Positions 1 to 8,122 of a stretch of DNA of 64,000 bases are shown one piece after another. Position numbers and translations under genes: made by a program. Under the pieces are notes generated by a model. The model did no database searches. It had not been told where the DNA came from and saw only the letters and a list, made by a program, of their open reading frames with translations. Position 1 is the first letter of the stretch. Each line of letters begins with the position of its first letter. This DNA comes from a virus. Location: positions 1 to 64,000 of IMG/VR virus record IMGVR_UViG_3300025127_000001. One strand, given 5' to 3'.

Positions 1-1
1 A

Positions 2-286
2 CCAACAACACCTGGTAAAAAACCAGACATGACTATTTCTGGTGGATCTATCTATAAGACTAAAGATAAGTCAAAAACAAAAACTCCTAAAGACACTATG
101 TTTAGAGATGTTGATGGTGATGGTAATGTTGTTACTAGAACTGTTGATAAAATAGGTCAAGGTGTTACTAATTTAGTAGACAACATAGGTGATTCTATAG
201 AAAGAGGTAAAAGAAAAAGAAAAACAAAGAAACGATCAAGAAACGTGTCAAGAGGAAATTGTCCTCCATGTCCTCCATGTAATTAA
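2..286 (+). CDS. Hypothetical basic phage protein, 5' end outside window
   Basis: The frame is open to the left edge, and the codons before the first ATG (position 29) read as plausible coding sequence (Pro/Thr/Lys-rich), so the true start may lie outside the window. The protein is Lys/Arg-rich with a DVDGDGN acidic loop near the start of the ATG-initiated part, resembling an EF-hand calcium loop, and it ends in a short Cys-Pro-Pro-Cys type tail. A similar DLDGDGN loop occurs in the gene at 62671. Function is unknown. It lies in a run of small late genes just ahead of the holin-like gene. Confidence 0.6.
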   Translation, partial: PTTPGKKPDMTISGGSIYKTKDKSKTKTPKDTMFRDVDGDGNVVTRTVDKIGQGVTNLVDNIGDSIERGKRKRKTKKRSRNVSRGNCPPCPPCN

Positions 287-287
287 T

Positions 288-485
288 ATGAGTATCAAGG
301 GTTATAAAAAAAATAGTCCCGACGTTAATAAACCATATAATGTTATTCCCGGAGGTCATATAACTATGAAAGGTGTTAAGTTTAAAGTACTTGGCACTGA
401 TGATAGAGGATATACAAAAGTAATGTATCCTGGTCATGACTATATATTTCCAGGTGCTAAGTATGTTGTTGAAAAGAAAATGTAA
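288..485 (+). CDS. Hypothetical small protein
   Basis: A 65-residue protein without a recognised domain. It is rich in Gly, Lys and Tyr and contains a predicted beta-strand rich middle (TMKGVKFKVLGTDDRGYTKV). It starts directly after the preceding stop, and its stop overlaps the start of the holin-like gene by one base, which suggests translational coupling in one late operon. Confidence 0.65.
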   Translation: MSIKGYKKNSPDVNKPYNVIPGGHITMKGVKFKVLGTDDRGYTKVMYPGHDYIFPGAKYVVEKKM

Positions 486-946
486 TGAGTGATAAGAAAA
501 AATTTAAAGATACTAAAGTCGGTAAATTTTTGTTAGGTAAATCAGGTCTTGTAAATGCCATAGGAGATGTGATGCCAGACAAAGGCTTATTAGGTTTAGT
601 TAAAAACTTAATACATAATGATCCAGACATACCACCTCAGGATAAAGAAACAGCGTTAAAACTACTAGAGCAAGACATGATTGAAATGCAGGAGGTATCT
701 AAAAGATGGTCTTCAGATATGAGTAGTGATTCATGGCTTAGTAAAAATACTAGGCCCTTAACGCTTATATTTTTAACTATATCTTTAGTTATATTAATAA
801 TACTAGAAAGCGCAAACATGCAGTTCGACGTAGACAACAGTTGGGTAGATTTATTAAAATCACTCTTAATAACAGTTTATGTTGCATACTTTGGTTCGCG
901 TGGAGCGGAAAAGTTTAAAAGTATAAGTAATAATAGAAGTAAGTAA
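485..946 (+). CDS. Holin-like membrane protein (GTA_holin_3TM type)
   Basis: The 153-residue protein has a soluble N-terminal half, then a segment RWSSDMSSDSWLSKNTRPLT (about 74-93) followed by hydrophobic helices at about 91-109 and 122-137 and a short basic tail. The order of a conserved SDSWLSKN-RPLT stretch and two or three membrane helices is what I recall for the phage/GTA 3TM holin family. Its likely role is permeabilising the inner membrane at lysis. The peptidoglycan-cutting partner is probably the M15 peptidase at 61055, far away on this linear map. Family assignment is from memory of the motif, not a search. Confidence 0.7.
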   Translation: MSDKKKFKDTKVGKFLLGKSGLVNAIGDVMPDKGLLGLVKNLIHNDPDIPPQDKETALKLLEQDMIEMQEVSKRWSSDMSSDSWLSKNTRPLTLIFLTISLVILIILESANMQFDVDNSWVDLLKSLLITVYVAYFGSRGAEKFKSISNNRSK

Positions 947-968
947 TAATCAATTTAAATTTAATAAA

Positions 969-1211
969 ATGGCAAAAACAAAAAAAATTACAAAACAAGA
1001 GTTAGAAAAAGTTGTTGAACAACAAAAAGAAGTTAACACTTTTCTAAATCAACTTGGTGTTTTAGAAAGCAATAAACATATTGTACTACATAGATTAGAT
1101 AAATTAAACGAAAAAGTTGAAGAGACTAAAGCTATGTTAGAAAGTAAGTATGGTGCTGTAAACATTAATCTTGAAGACGGAACTTATACAGAAATAGAAG
1201 ACAAAAAATAA
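969..1211 (+). CDS. Hypothetical coiled-coil protein
   Basis: An 80-residue, almost entirely helical protein with heptad-like Leu/Val spacing from about residue 10 to 62 and an acidic tail. Similar short coiled coils near the terminase genes are common in marine phages, but no function is known. The start follows an A/T-rich leader without a Shine-Dalgarno sequence. Confidence 0.65.
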   Translation: MAKTKKITKQELEKVVEQQKEVNTFLNQLGVLESNKHIVLHRLDKLNEKVEETKAMLESKYGAVNINLEDGTYTEIEDKK

Positions 1212-1212
1212 A

Positions 1213-1437
1213 ATGGATTCTATTATAAGAAAAATAAGTATAGGTTCTGATTACAAGAACGATGCAATGCATTATTCTGTTGGTCAAGAGGTTTACGGTG
1301 GTCACACTATATCTCATATACTTTTAGAGCCAGATAACTCTTATAATATTTTTATAAAAAAAAATAATGCGGTATTGCCATGGAAAAAATTTAATTCTAA
1401 CATGGCAATATCCATTGAATATGATTTACAGTATTAA
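1213..1437 (+). CDS. Hypothetical small protein
   Basis: A 74-residue protein with no recognised motif. The composition (VGQEVYGGHTISHILLEPDN) suggests a small beta-rich fold. It follows the coiled-coil gene after one base, and its stop shares a base with the start of the tandem GroES-like gene, so it sits in the same tightly coupled operon. Confidence 0.6.
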   Translation: MDSIIRKISIGSDYKNDAMHYSVGQEVYGGHTISHILLEPDNSYNIFIKKNNAVLPWKKFNSNMAISIEYDLQY

Positions 1438-2042
1438 TGAAATCTGTACATGATTTTATAGTGATGCCAGTTGGTGATCGCTATAATAACCATTTAGAAG
1501 TTGGTGACAAAAAATTAATATTAAATTCTACTGTTGAAGATCATAAGTTTATAAACAGAAAAGCTGTTGTAATATCAACACCGACATCAATAAACACACC
1601 AATAGAAGAAGGTGACGAAGTTATTATACACCACAATGTATTTAGAAGTTATTATAACCAGCAAGGTAAAAAAGTTGATAGCAGTAAGCTTTTAAATGAA
1701 GATCATTTTTTTTGTCAACCAGATCAAGTTTATTTGTATAAAAGACTTGTTAAATGGTGCACTGTTGGGAAAAGATGTTTTGTAAAACCTTTAGAAAACA
1801 AATCTGATTTAAGAGACAAAAAAACTCTAAACAACGTAGGTGTTGTAAGATATAACAATAGCTTGCTAGAAGCTCAGGGAATAACCGAGGGAGACTGTAT
1901 AGCGTTTAAAAACAATAGGGAATTTGAATTTGTTATTGATAATGAGCTGTTATATTGTTTACACACTGACGACATTTTAATTAAATATGAATATAAAGGA
2001 GACAAAAAAGAATATAATCCAAGCTGGGCAAAGAGCAGTTGA
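1437..2042 (+). CDS. Tandem GroES-like (Cpn10-fold) protein
   Basis: The 201-residue protein reads as two Cpn10-like units. Residues about 5-103 contain a start strand (DFIVMPVGD), a region with a GDEVIIHH element and a closing CQPDQVYLYK strand. Residues about 104-185 repeat the plan with CFVKPLENK, NVGVVRY, EGDCIAFKNN and LLYCLHTDDILIKYE. The pairing of 'EGD-V/I-F' and 'DDIL' elements is typical of GroES barrels. It overlaps the next gene by 56 bases. It could be a co-chaperonin acting on capsid assembly, possibly with the GroEL at 57305. This is a fold-level inference from motif order; a degenerate or unrelated beta-barrel is the alternative. Confidence 0.5.
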   Translation: MKSVHDFIVMPVGDRYNNHLEVGDKKLILNSTVEDHKFINRKAVVISTPTSINTPIEEGDEVIIHHNVFRSYYNQQGKKVDSSKLLNEDHFFCQPDQVYLYKRLVKWCTVGKRCFVKPLENKSDLRDKKTLNNVGVVRYNNSLLEAQGITEGDCIAFKNNREFEFVIDNELLYCLHTDDILIKYEYKGDKKEYNPSWAKSS

Positions 2043-2262
2043 TGAGTTAATAAAGGTAGCTAAAGAACCTATTGTAGATTCGGATGACGATATATCTGCT
2101 GATCGTTTAAAAAACGCAGCGGCAACAAAAAAATTAGCAATATTTGATGCTTTTGAAATACTAAATCGTATTAAAGAAGAAGAAGATATGTTAAATGAAA
2201 AACCAAAAAAAGAAACTGAAAAAAAATCTTTTGGTGGTTTTGCTGAAGGAAGAGCTAAATAA
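1987..2262 (+). CDS. Putative terminase small subunit
   Basis: A 91-residue, mostly helical, charged protein placed directly before the large terminase, with one shared base. The first part (QAGQRAVDELIKVAKEP) and the middle helix (AATKKLAIFDAFEILNRI) are followed by a Lys/Glu-rich tail. Position, size and helical nature fit a DNA-recognition subunit of the packaging motor, but no helix-turn-helix is clear enough to prove this. The start at 1987 creates a 56-base overlap with the upstream gene. The only later in-frame Met would leave a very short product, so this start is preferred. Confidence 0.5.
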   Translation: MNIKETKKNIIQAGQRAVDELIKVAKEPIVDSDDDISADRLKNAAATKKLAIFDAFEILNRIKEEEDMLNEKPKKETEKKSFGGFAEGRAK

Positions 2263-4466
2263 TGTATAAGCAAGATTTATATAAAATACTATCTGAACAT
2301 ATAAAACCTAATATTCTTAAAAAAAGAAATAAGAAAAAAGATTGGGAGTATGGATATAACAAGGAGCATGATATGATTGTTATATCAAAAACAGGTAAGA
2401 TAGGAGAAATTTATGAAATACAAAATCTTAAAATAGCTTTACCGTTAGAAGAAAATGTACATGAGTTCGAAAACAATAAATGGACCTTTATAGATCTACC
2501 TAAAGAATTAAAAAGAATAAAAACTATTTTTGACTGGGAAAAATATCCAGTTGATTTTAAAGAAAAATGGTATGACTATATTGACACAGAGTTTGAAAGG
2601 CGTGAAAAAGGTTTTTGGTTTTACAACAAAGATCGGCCTATATATCTTACTGGTTCTCACTATGTCTACCTGCAGTGGTCCAAGATTGATGTTGGGAAAC
2701 CAGACTTTAGGGAAGCAAACAGATTATTCTTTATCTTTTGGGAAGCTTGCAAGGCAGATACAAGATGTTACGGGATGTGCTACCTTAAGAACAGACGTTC
2801 TGGGTTTTCCTTTATGGCATCAGGAGAGGTTGTTAATTTGGCAACCATATCAAGTGACTCTAGATATGGTATATTATCCAAGTCTGGGCCGGATGCTAAA
2901 ACCATGTTCACAGATAAGGTGGTACCCATATCGGTTAATTACCCCTTCTTTTTCAAACCGATTCAGGACGGTATGGACAGACCAAAGACCGAGTTGGCGT
3001 ACCGAGTACCAGCCAGTAAATTCACGAGGCGTAAGATCCTCGCAAACGAACCACAGGAACAGTTACAGGGATTGGACACCACCATCGACTGGAAGAACAC
3101 AGGTGATAACTCCTACGACGGTGAGAAACTCAAACTCCTCGTACATGACGAATCGGGTAAATGGGAAAGGCCGAACAACATCCTCAACAACTGGCGTGTT
3201 ACAAAAACAACATTAAGATTAGGTAGTAGAGTTATAGGTAAATGCATGATGGGATCTACGAGCAACGCTCTAGACAAAGGTGGTGATAATTTTAAAAAAC
3301 TATATTATGACTCAGATGTTACAAAAAGAAACGCCAATGGACAGACTCGCTCAGGACTATATAGTTTGTTCATACCTATGGAATGGAACTACGAGGGATA
3401 CATCGATTCTTATGGCGTACCTATATTCGAAACACCAAAAGATGAAAAATACGGGCCACACGGTACTAAAATAGATCAAGGTGTTATAGAGTATTGGCAA
3501 AACGAAGTTGATGGTTTAAAGCAAGATCAAGATGCTTTAAATGAGTTTTACAGACAGTTTCCAAGAACAGAACAACACGCTTTTAGAGATGAGGCAAAAG
3601 CATCACTTTTTAATCTAACAAAAATATATGAGCAAGTAGATTTTAATGAAGATGTTAAAAATAACAAGTCTATAACTATAGGTAATTTCGCTTGGTTAAA
3701 TGGACAAAAAGATACGCAAGTTGTATTTTACCCAAATAAAGATGGTAGGTTTCATATATCATGGATACCTCCTAGATATTTACAAAATAAAGTAATATTA
3801 AAAAGGGGTTATAAATATCCTGGTAATGAACATGTTGGTGCATTTGGTTGTGACAGCTACGATATATCAGGTACAGTAGACGGTAAAGGATCTAATGGAT
3901 CTTTACATGGTTTAACTAAATTTAGTATGGAAGACGCACCTACTAATTGTTTCTTTTTAGAATATATAGCTAGACCACAGACTGCTGAGATATTTTTTGA
4001 AGACGTACTTATGGCTTGTGTTTTTTATGGCATGCCATTACTTGCTGAAAATAATAAACCTAGACTTTTGTATCATTTTAAAAGAAGAGGTTATAGAGGA
4101 TTTTCTATGAATAGACCTGATAAATTAAAATTATCTTTAACAGAAAGAGAGATAGGTGGTATACCAAATTCTAGTGAAGATATGAAGCAAGCACACGCTG
4201 CGGCTATAGAGACATATATAGAAAACAATGTAGGTTTAACACCTAATGGATATGGAAACATGTATTTCCAAAGAACATTAAACGACTGGGCTAAATTTAA
4301 TATTAATAACAGAACAAAGCATGACGCTTCTATTAGTTCTGGTTTAGCTTTGATGGCTTGTAATAAAAATAGATATAGACCATCACCTGAAAAAACTTTA
4401 AAATCTGTTAATTTAGGTATTAAAAAATACAACAATAAAGGAGAGATTTCAAAAATAATACAATAG
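2262..4466 (+). CDS. terL: Terminase large subunit
   Basis: This is the ATPase-nuclease that pumps DNA into the prohead. The N-terminal 170 residues are lineage-specific. The adenine/Walker A region reads LKNRRSGFSF near residues 174-184 (a terminase-type variant P-loop), Walker B is LLVHDE near 290-297, and the coupling motif is MGSTSNALDKGG. The RNase H-like nuclease domain begins near AFGCDSYDIS, and a later Asp (KHDASISSG) completes the expected acidic set. At 734 residues it is long for the family. Codons from about 2620 to 3200 are clearly GC-richer than the rest of the gene (see findings). Genes for the small subunit and portal flank it. Confidence 0.93.
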   Translation: MYKQDLYKILSEHIKPNILKKRNKKKDWEYGYNKEHDMIVISKTGKIGEIYEIQNLKIALPLEENVHEFENNKWTFIDLPKELKRIKTIFDWEKYPVDFKEKWYDYIDTEFERREKGFWFYNKDRPIYLTGSHYVYLQWSKIDVGKPDFREANRLFFIFWEACKADTRCYGMCYLKNRRSGFSFMASGEVVNLATISSDSRYGILSKSGPDAKTMFTDKVVPISVNYPFFFKPIQDGMDRPKTELAYRVPASKFTRRKILANEPQEQLQGLDTTIDWKNTGDNSYDGEKLKLLVHDESGKWERPNNILNNWRVTKTTLRLGSRVIGKCMMGSTSNALDKGGDNFKKLYYDSDVTKRNANGQTRSGLYSLFIPMEWNYEGYIDSYGVPIFETPKDEKYGPHGTKIDQGVIEYWQNEVDGLKQDQDALNEFYRQFPRTEQHAFRDEAKASLFNLTKIYEQVDFNEDVKNNKSITIGNFAWLNGQKDTQVVFYPNKDGRFHISWIPPRYLQNKVILKRGYKYPGNEHVGAFGCDSYDISGTVDGKGSNGSLHGLTKFSMEDAPTNCFFLEYIARPQTAEIFFEDVLMACVFYGMPLLAENNKPRLLYHFKRRGYRGFSMNRPDKLKLSLTEREIGGIPNSSEDMKQAHAAAIETYIENNVGLTPNGYGNMYFQRTLNDWAKFNINNRTKHDASISSGLALMACNKNRYRPSPEKTLKSVNLGIKKYNNKGEISKIIQ

Positions 4467-6878
4467 ATGAATATATATACAAATCCAAATAGCTCCTTTC
4501 CTAGTCAGGTAGTACCAGACGAAGAAAAGAACAGTTGGGAATATGGCCTGAAAGTTGCTCAAGCTATTGAAGGCGAGTGGTTTCGTGGAGATAGAGGCTT
4601 AGGCAATGGTGGTAGATTTGGTAATAACTGGCAATGGTTTCATGATTTAAGATTATATGCTAGAGGTGAACAATCTGTACAAAAATATAAAGATGAGTTG
4701 TCAATAAACGGTGACTTAAGCTATTTAAATTTAGACTGGAAACCTGTTCCTATTATACCTAAGTTTGTAGATATTATAGTTAATGGTATGGCTCAAAGAG
4801 TTTATGATATAAAAGCATATGCTCAAGATCCAGAATCTGTGCAAGAAAGAACTAAGTATGCAGAAGCTATAATGCGTGATATGTACGGTAAAGACTTGTT
4901 GATGGAAACACAGGAGAAAACAGGTATGAACTTTTTTAATGTTGCAGATCCTGACGCTTTACCTGGTTCACAAGAAGAATTAGATTTACATATGCAGCTT
5001 AATTATAAGCAAGCTGTAGAAATAGCTGAGGAAGAGTTAATATCAAATGTATTTGCTAAAAACAAATATGATTTAATAAGACGTAGAGTTTTAAATGATT
5101 TAGTTACAATAGGTATAGGTGCTTCTAAAACTGAGTTTAATAAATCTAATGGTATACAAGTTGAATATGTAGACCCTGCAAACATGGTTTACTCTTACAC
5201 AGAAGATCCTAATTTTCAAGACATATACTATGTTGGTGAAGTAAAAGCAATTACATTAGAAGATTGTAAGAAATTGTTTCCTTGGTTAACGCCATCTGAT
5301 TTAAAAGAAATTGAAAAATACCCAGGTAATGCTAATTACCAAAGAAGGTATTATGGTCAAGATGATCAGTATAATACTGTTAATGTTATATTTTTTGAAT
5401 ATAAAACATATCAAAACCAAGTATTTAAAATTAAACAAACTGATCAAGGGTTAGAAAAAGCTTTAGAAAAAACAGACGAATTTAATCCGCCAGAAAGTGA
5501 TAACTTTGACAGAGCTCATAGAGCTATAGAAGTTTTATATAGTGGTGCTAAAATACTAGGTCACGAAAAAATGTTAAGATGGGAGCTAGCTAAAAATATG
5601 ACTAGACCTAATTCTAATTTAACTAAGGTTAATATGAATTATACTATATGTGCTCCTAAAATGTATAAAGGTAGAATAGAATCTACCGTAAGCAGAATTA
5701 CAGGTTTTGCTGACATGATACAAATAACACATTTAAAACTACAACAAGTGTTAGCTCGTATGGTTCCGGATGGTGTATTTGTAGATGTAGATGGCTTAGC
5801 AGAAGTTGATCTAGGTAATGGTACAAATTATAATCCTCAAGAAGCTTTGAATATGTACTTCCAAACTGGTAGTATTGTTGGTAGAAGTTTAACACAAGAA
5901 GGTGATCCTAACAGAGGTAAAGTACCTATACAAGAATTACAAACAAGTAGTGGTAATGCTAAGATAGGTAGTTTAATTCAAACGTATCAATATTATTTAC
6001 AAATGATACGTGATGTGACCGGATTAAACGAAGCAAGAGACGGTAGTCAACCTGAAAAATATTCTCTTGTTGGTTTACAGAAATTAGCCGCGGCAAACAG
6101 TAATACAGCTACAAGACATATTTTACAAGCAAGTTTATTTTTAACATTAAGATGTGCAGAAAATATAGCGCTTAGAGCTGCTGACGCAATACAATTTCCG
6201 TTAACTAGACAAGCATTGATAGATTCTTTATCAAGATATAACACTGGTACTCTTGATGAATTAATTGACAAACAGCTTCAAGAGTTTGGTATTTTCTTAG
6301 CATTAGAACCAGACGAAGAAGAAAAAGCACAATTAGAGCAAAACATACAAGTTGCTTTGCAAGCTCAATTAATTAGATTATCTGATGCTATTGATATTAG
6401 ACAGGTAACTAATTTAAAGCTAGCTAATGCTATGCTTAAGTTAAGTCAGAAAAAGAAAGCTGAAGCTGATCAAGCTGCAGCACAGCAAAACATGCAGGTT
6501 CAAGCTCAAGCAAACGCTCAAGCTTCAGAACAAGCATCGTTAGCAGAAATGCAAAAACAAGAAGCTTTAACTCAATCTAAAGTTCAAATAGAACAAGCTA
6601 AGTCTCAGTTTGAAATACAACGTATGCAGACAGAAGCTAATATTAAAAGAGAGTTAATGGCTCAGGAGTTTGAGTATCAAATGAAACTAGCAGAAGCTAG
6701 AATTAAAGCTGAATCTTTTAGAGAAAAAGAAATAGAAGATAGGAAAGATAAAAGAACTAGAATATCTGGTACACAACAATCACAATTAATTGATCAGCGT
6801 AACAACGATACTTTACCTAAAGATTTTGAAAATCAAGGTATAGAAACAACGGGTGGTAATTTAAATACACCGGTTTAA
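4467..6878 (+). CDS. Portal protein
   Basis: An 803-residue protein immediately after the terminase, starting one base after its stop. It has the expected portal plan: an N-terminal wing region, a central part rich in Tyr/Asp/Asn (VEYVDPANMVYSYTEDP), a helical stem region around 'DGVFVDVDGLAEVDLGNG' to 'VTGLNEARDGSQPEKYSLVG', and a long C-terminal Gln/Ala/Lys coiled coil at about 640-760, comparable to portal barrels. It forms the dodecameric ring for packaging and ejection at one capsid vertex. The assignment rests on position, length and architecture. Confidence 0.88.
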   Translation: MNIYTNPNSSFPSQVVPDEEKNSWEYGLKVAQAIEGEWFRGDRGLGNGGRFGNNWQWFHDLRLYARGEQSVQKYKDELSINGDLSYLNLDWKPVPIIPKFVDIIVNGMAQRVYDIKAYAQDPESVQERTKYAEAIMRDMYGKDLLMETQEKTGMNFFNVADPDALPGSQEELDLHMQLNYKQAVEIAEEELISNVFAKNKYDLIRRRVLNDLVTIGIGASKTEFNKSNGIQVEYVDPANMVYSYTEDPNFQDIYYVGEVKAITLEDCKKLFPWLTPSDLKEIEKYPGNANYQRRYYGQDDQYNTVNVIFFEYKTYQNQVFKIKQTDQGLEKALEKTDEFNPPESDNFDRAHRAIEVLYSGAKILGHEKMLRWELAKNMTRPNSNLTKVNMNYTICAPKMYKGRIESTVSRITGFADMIQITHLKLQQVLARMVPDGVFVDVDGLAEVDLGNGTNYNPQEALNMYFQTGSIVGRSLTQEGDPNRGKVPIQELQTSSGNAKIGSLIQTYQYYLQMIRDVTGLNEARDGSQPEKYSLVGLQKLAAANSNTATRHILQASLFLTLRCAENIALRAADAIQFPLTRQALIDSLSRYNTGTLDELIDKQLQEFGIFLALEPDEEEKAQLEQNIQVALQAQLIRLSDAIDIRQVTNLKLANAMLKLSQKKKAEADQAAAQQNMQVQAQANAQASEQASLAEMQKQEALTQSKVQIEQAKSQFEIQRMQTEANIKRELMAQEFEYQMKLAEARIKAESFREKEIEDRKDKRTRISGTQQSQLIDQRNNDTLPKDFENQGIETTGGNLNTPV

Positions 6879-6897
6879 TTATTTAATTATATTATAT

Positions 6898-8103
6898 ATG
6901 GAAAAAGAAGTAAAACAAGAAGGTGAGTTTAGTTTAAAAAATAAAAAAACTAAACCAAAACAACTGGGCAAAAAAGATAATGCGCCTGTAAAAGTAGATC
7001 TTACTAAAAAAGAAGAACCTACTGATCAAGGAGCTGTTATCCCAGAAGTAACTAAGGTAGAAATTAAAACAGAAGACAATGCCGTTTCAGAGCAAAAAGC
7101 AGGAGAACTGGTTGATGATAAACAAACCGGAGATATACCTAAAGTGGAAGAACAAGTACAAGAGCCCAACTCGGATGTTGAGCTTCCAATCGAGCAAGTC
7201 TCAGACGAAGAGCTAGAAACTGAAGTAAATAAAGTAGAGCAACAAGTAAAAGAGGCTAAAAGAGATGAGCAAATAACTGGTAAACCTTTACCTGAAAATA
7301 TAGAAAAACTAGTTTCTTTCATGGAAGAGACTGGTGGTGATATACAAGACTATGTTAGATTGAATTATGATTATTCTAATGTAGATAACAATACTCTGCT
7401 AAAAGAGTATTATAAAAGAACACGTCCTCACTTAGCTGATGACGAAGTCAGTTTTCTTTTAAATGATAATTTTTCTTACGACGAAGAAGTTGATGAAGAA
7501 AATATTGTTAAGAAAAAGAAAATTGCATATAAAGAAGAGGTTGCAAAAGCCAAAAACTTTTTAGAAGATGCTAAAAGTAAATATTATCAGGAAATTAAGT
7601 TAAGACCTGGTGTTACTCAAGATCAACAAAAAGCTATGGATTTTTTCAACCGCTACAATGAGCGTCAAGATGTAGCCAAACAACAGCATCAGGATTTCGT
7701 ATCAAAAACAAAAGAAATTTTCAACGATGAATTTAAAGGTTTTAATTTCAAGCTTGGAGATAAAACGTTTAGATATAAAGTTAAAAATCCTAATGCCATT
7801 GCAGATAGACAATCTGATGTTAACAACACTATAGGGAAGTTCCTTGATGGTGATGGTAACGTGGTAGATGTCAGTGGCTATCATAAGGCTATATATGCTG
7901 CAGAAAACGCAGATACTTTAGCACAACATTTTTATGAGCAAGGCAAAGCCGATGCTATTAAAGATGTAATGGCTAAGTCTAAGAACATAGATGACACACC
8001 TAGAAAAACTTCTAGTGGTGAAGTATTTGTTCAAGGAATAAAAGTAAAAGCGTTGAGCGGTGTTGACTCTAATAGATTAAAGATCAAAAAGATCAAACTT
8101 TAA
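6898..8103 (+). CDS. Capsid scaffolding protein (putative)
   Basis: A 401-residue, very charged protein between portal and major capsid genes, the classical scaffold position. Residues 1-130 are disordered and Glu/Lys/Val-rich, the middle is helical, and the C-terminus (NRLKIKKIKL) is strongly basic, as in scaffolds that bind the acidic inner face of the coat protein. There is no visible protease motif, so cleavage of the scaffold would need another enzyme. The gene lies in a late operon after an A/T-rich leader. Confidence 0.7.
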   Translation: MEKEVKQEGEFSLKNKKTKPKQLGKKDNAPVKVDLTKKEEPTDQGAVIPEVTKVEIKTEDNAVSEQKAGELVDDKQTGDIPKVEEQVQEPNSDVELPIEQVSDEELETEVNKVEQQVKEAKRDEQITGKPLPENIEKLVSFMEETGGDIQDYVRLNYDYSNVDNNTLLKEYYKRTRPHLADDEVSFLLNDNFSYDEEVDEENIVKKKKIAYKEEVAKAKNFLEDAKSKYYQEIKLRPGVTQDQQKAMDFFNRYNERQDVAKQQHQDFVSKTKEIFNDEFKGFNFKLGDKTFRYKVKNPNAIADRQSDVNNTIGKFLDGDGNVVDVSGYHKAIYAAENADTLAQHFYEQGKADAIKDVMAKSKNIDDTPRKTSSGEVFVQGIKVKALSGVDSNRLKIKKIKL

Positions 8104-8122
8104 CTTTTAAAAATTAATAATA

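Noticed and set aside
2530-3216. 228-residue plus-strand ORF inside the terminase gene
   Set aside because: It is a shadow frame opened by the GC-richer codons of this segment; its protein has no domain pattern, whereas the terminase frame keeps Walker motifs.
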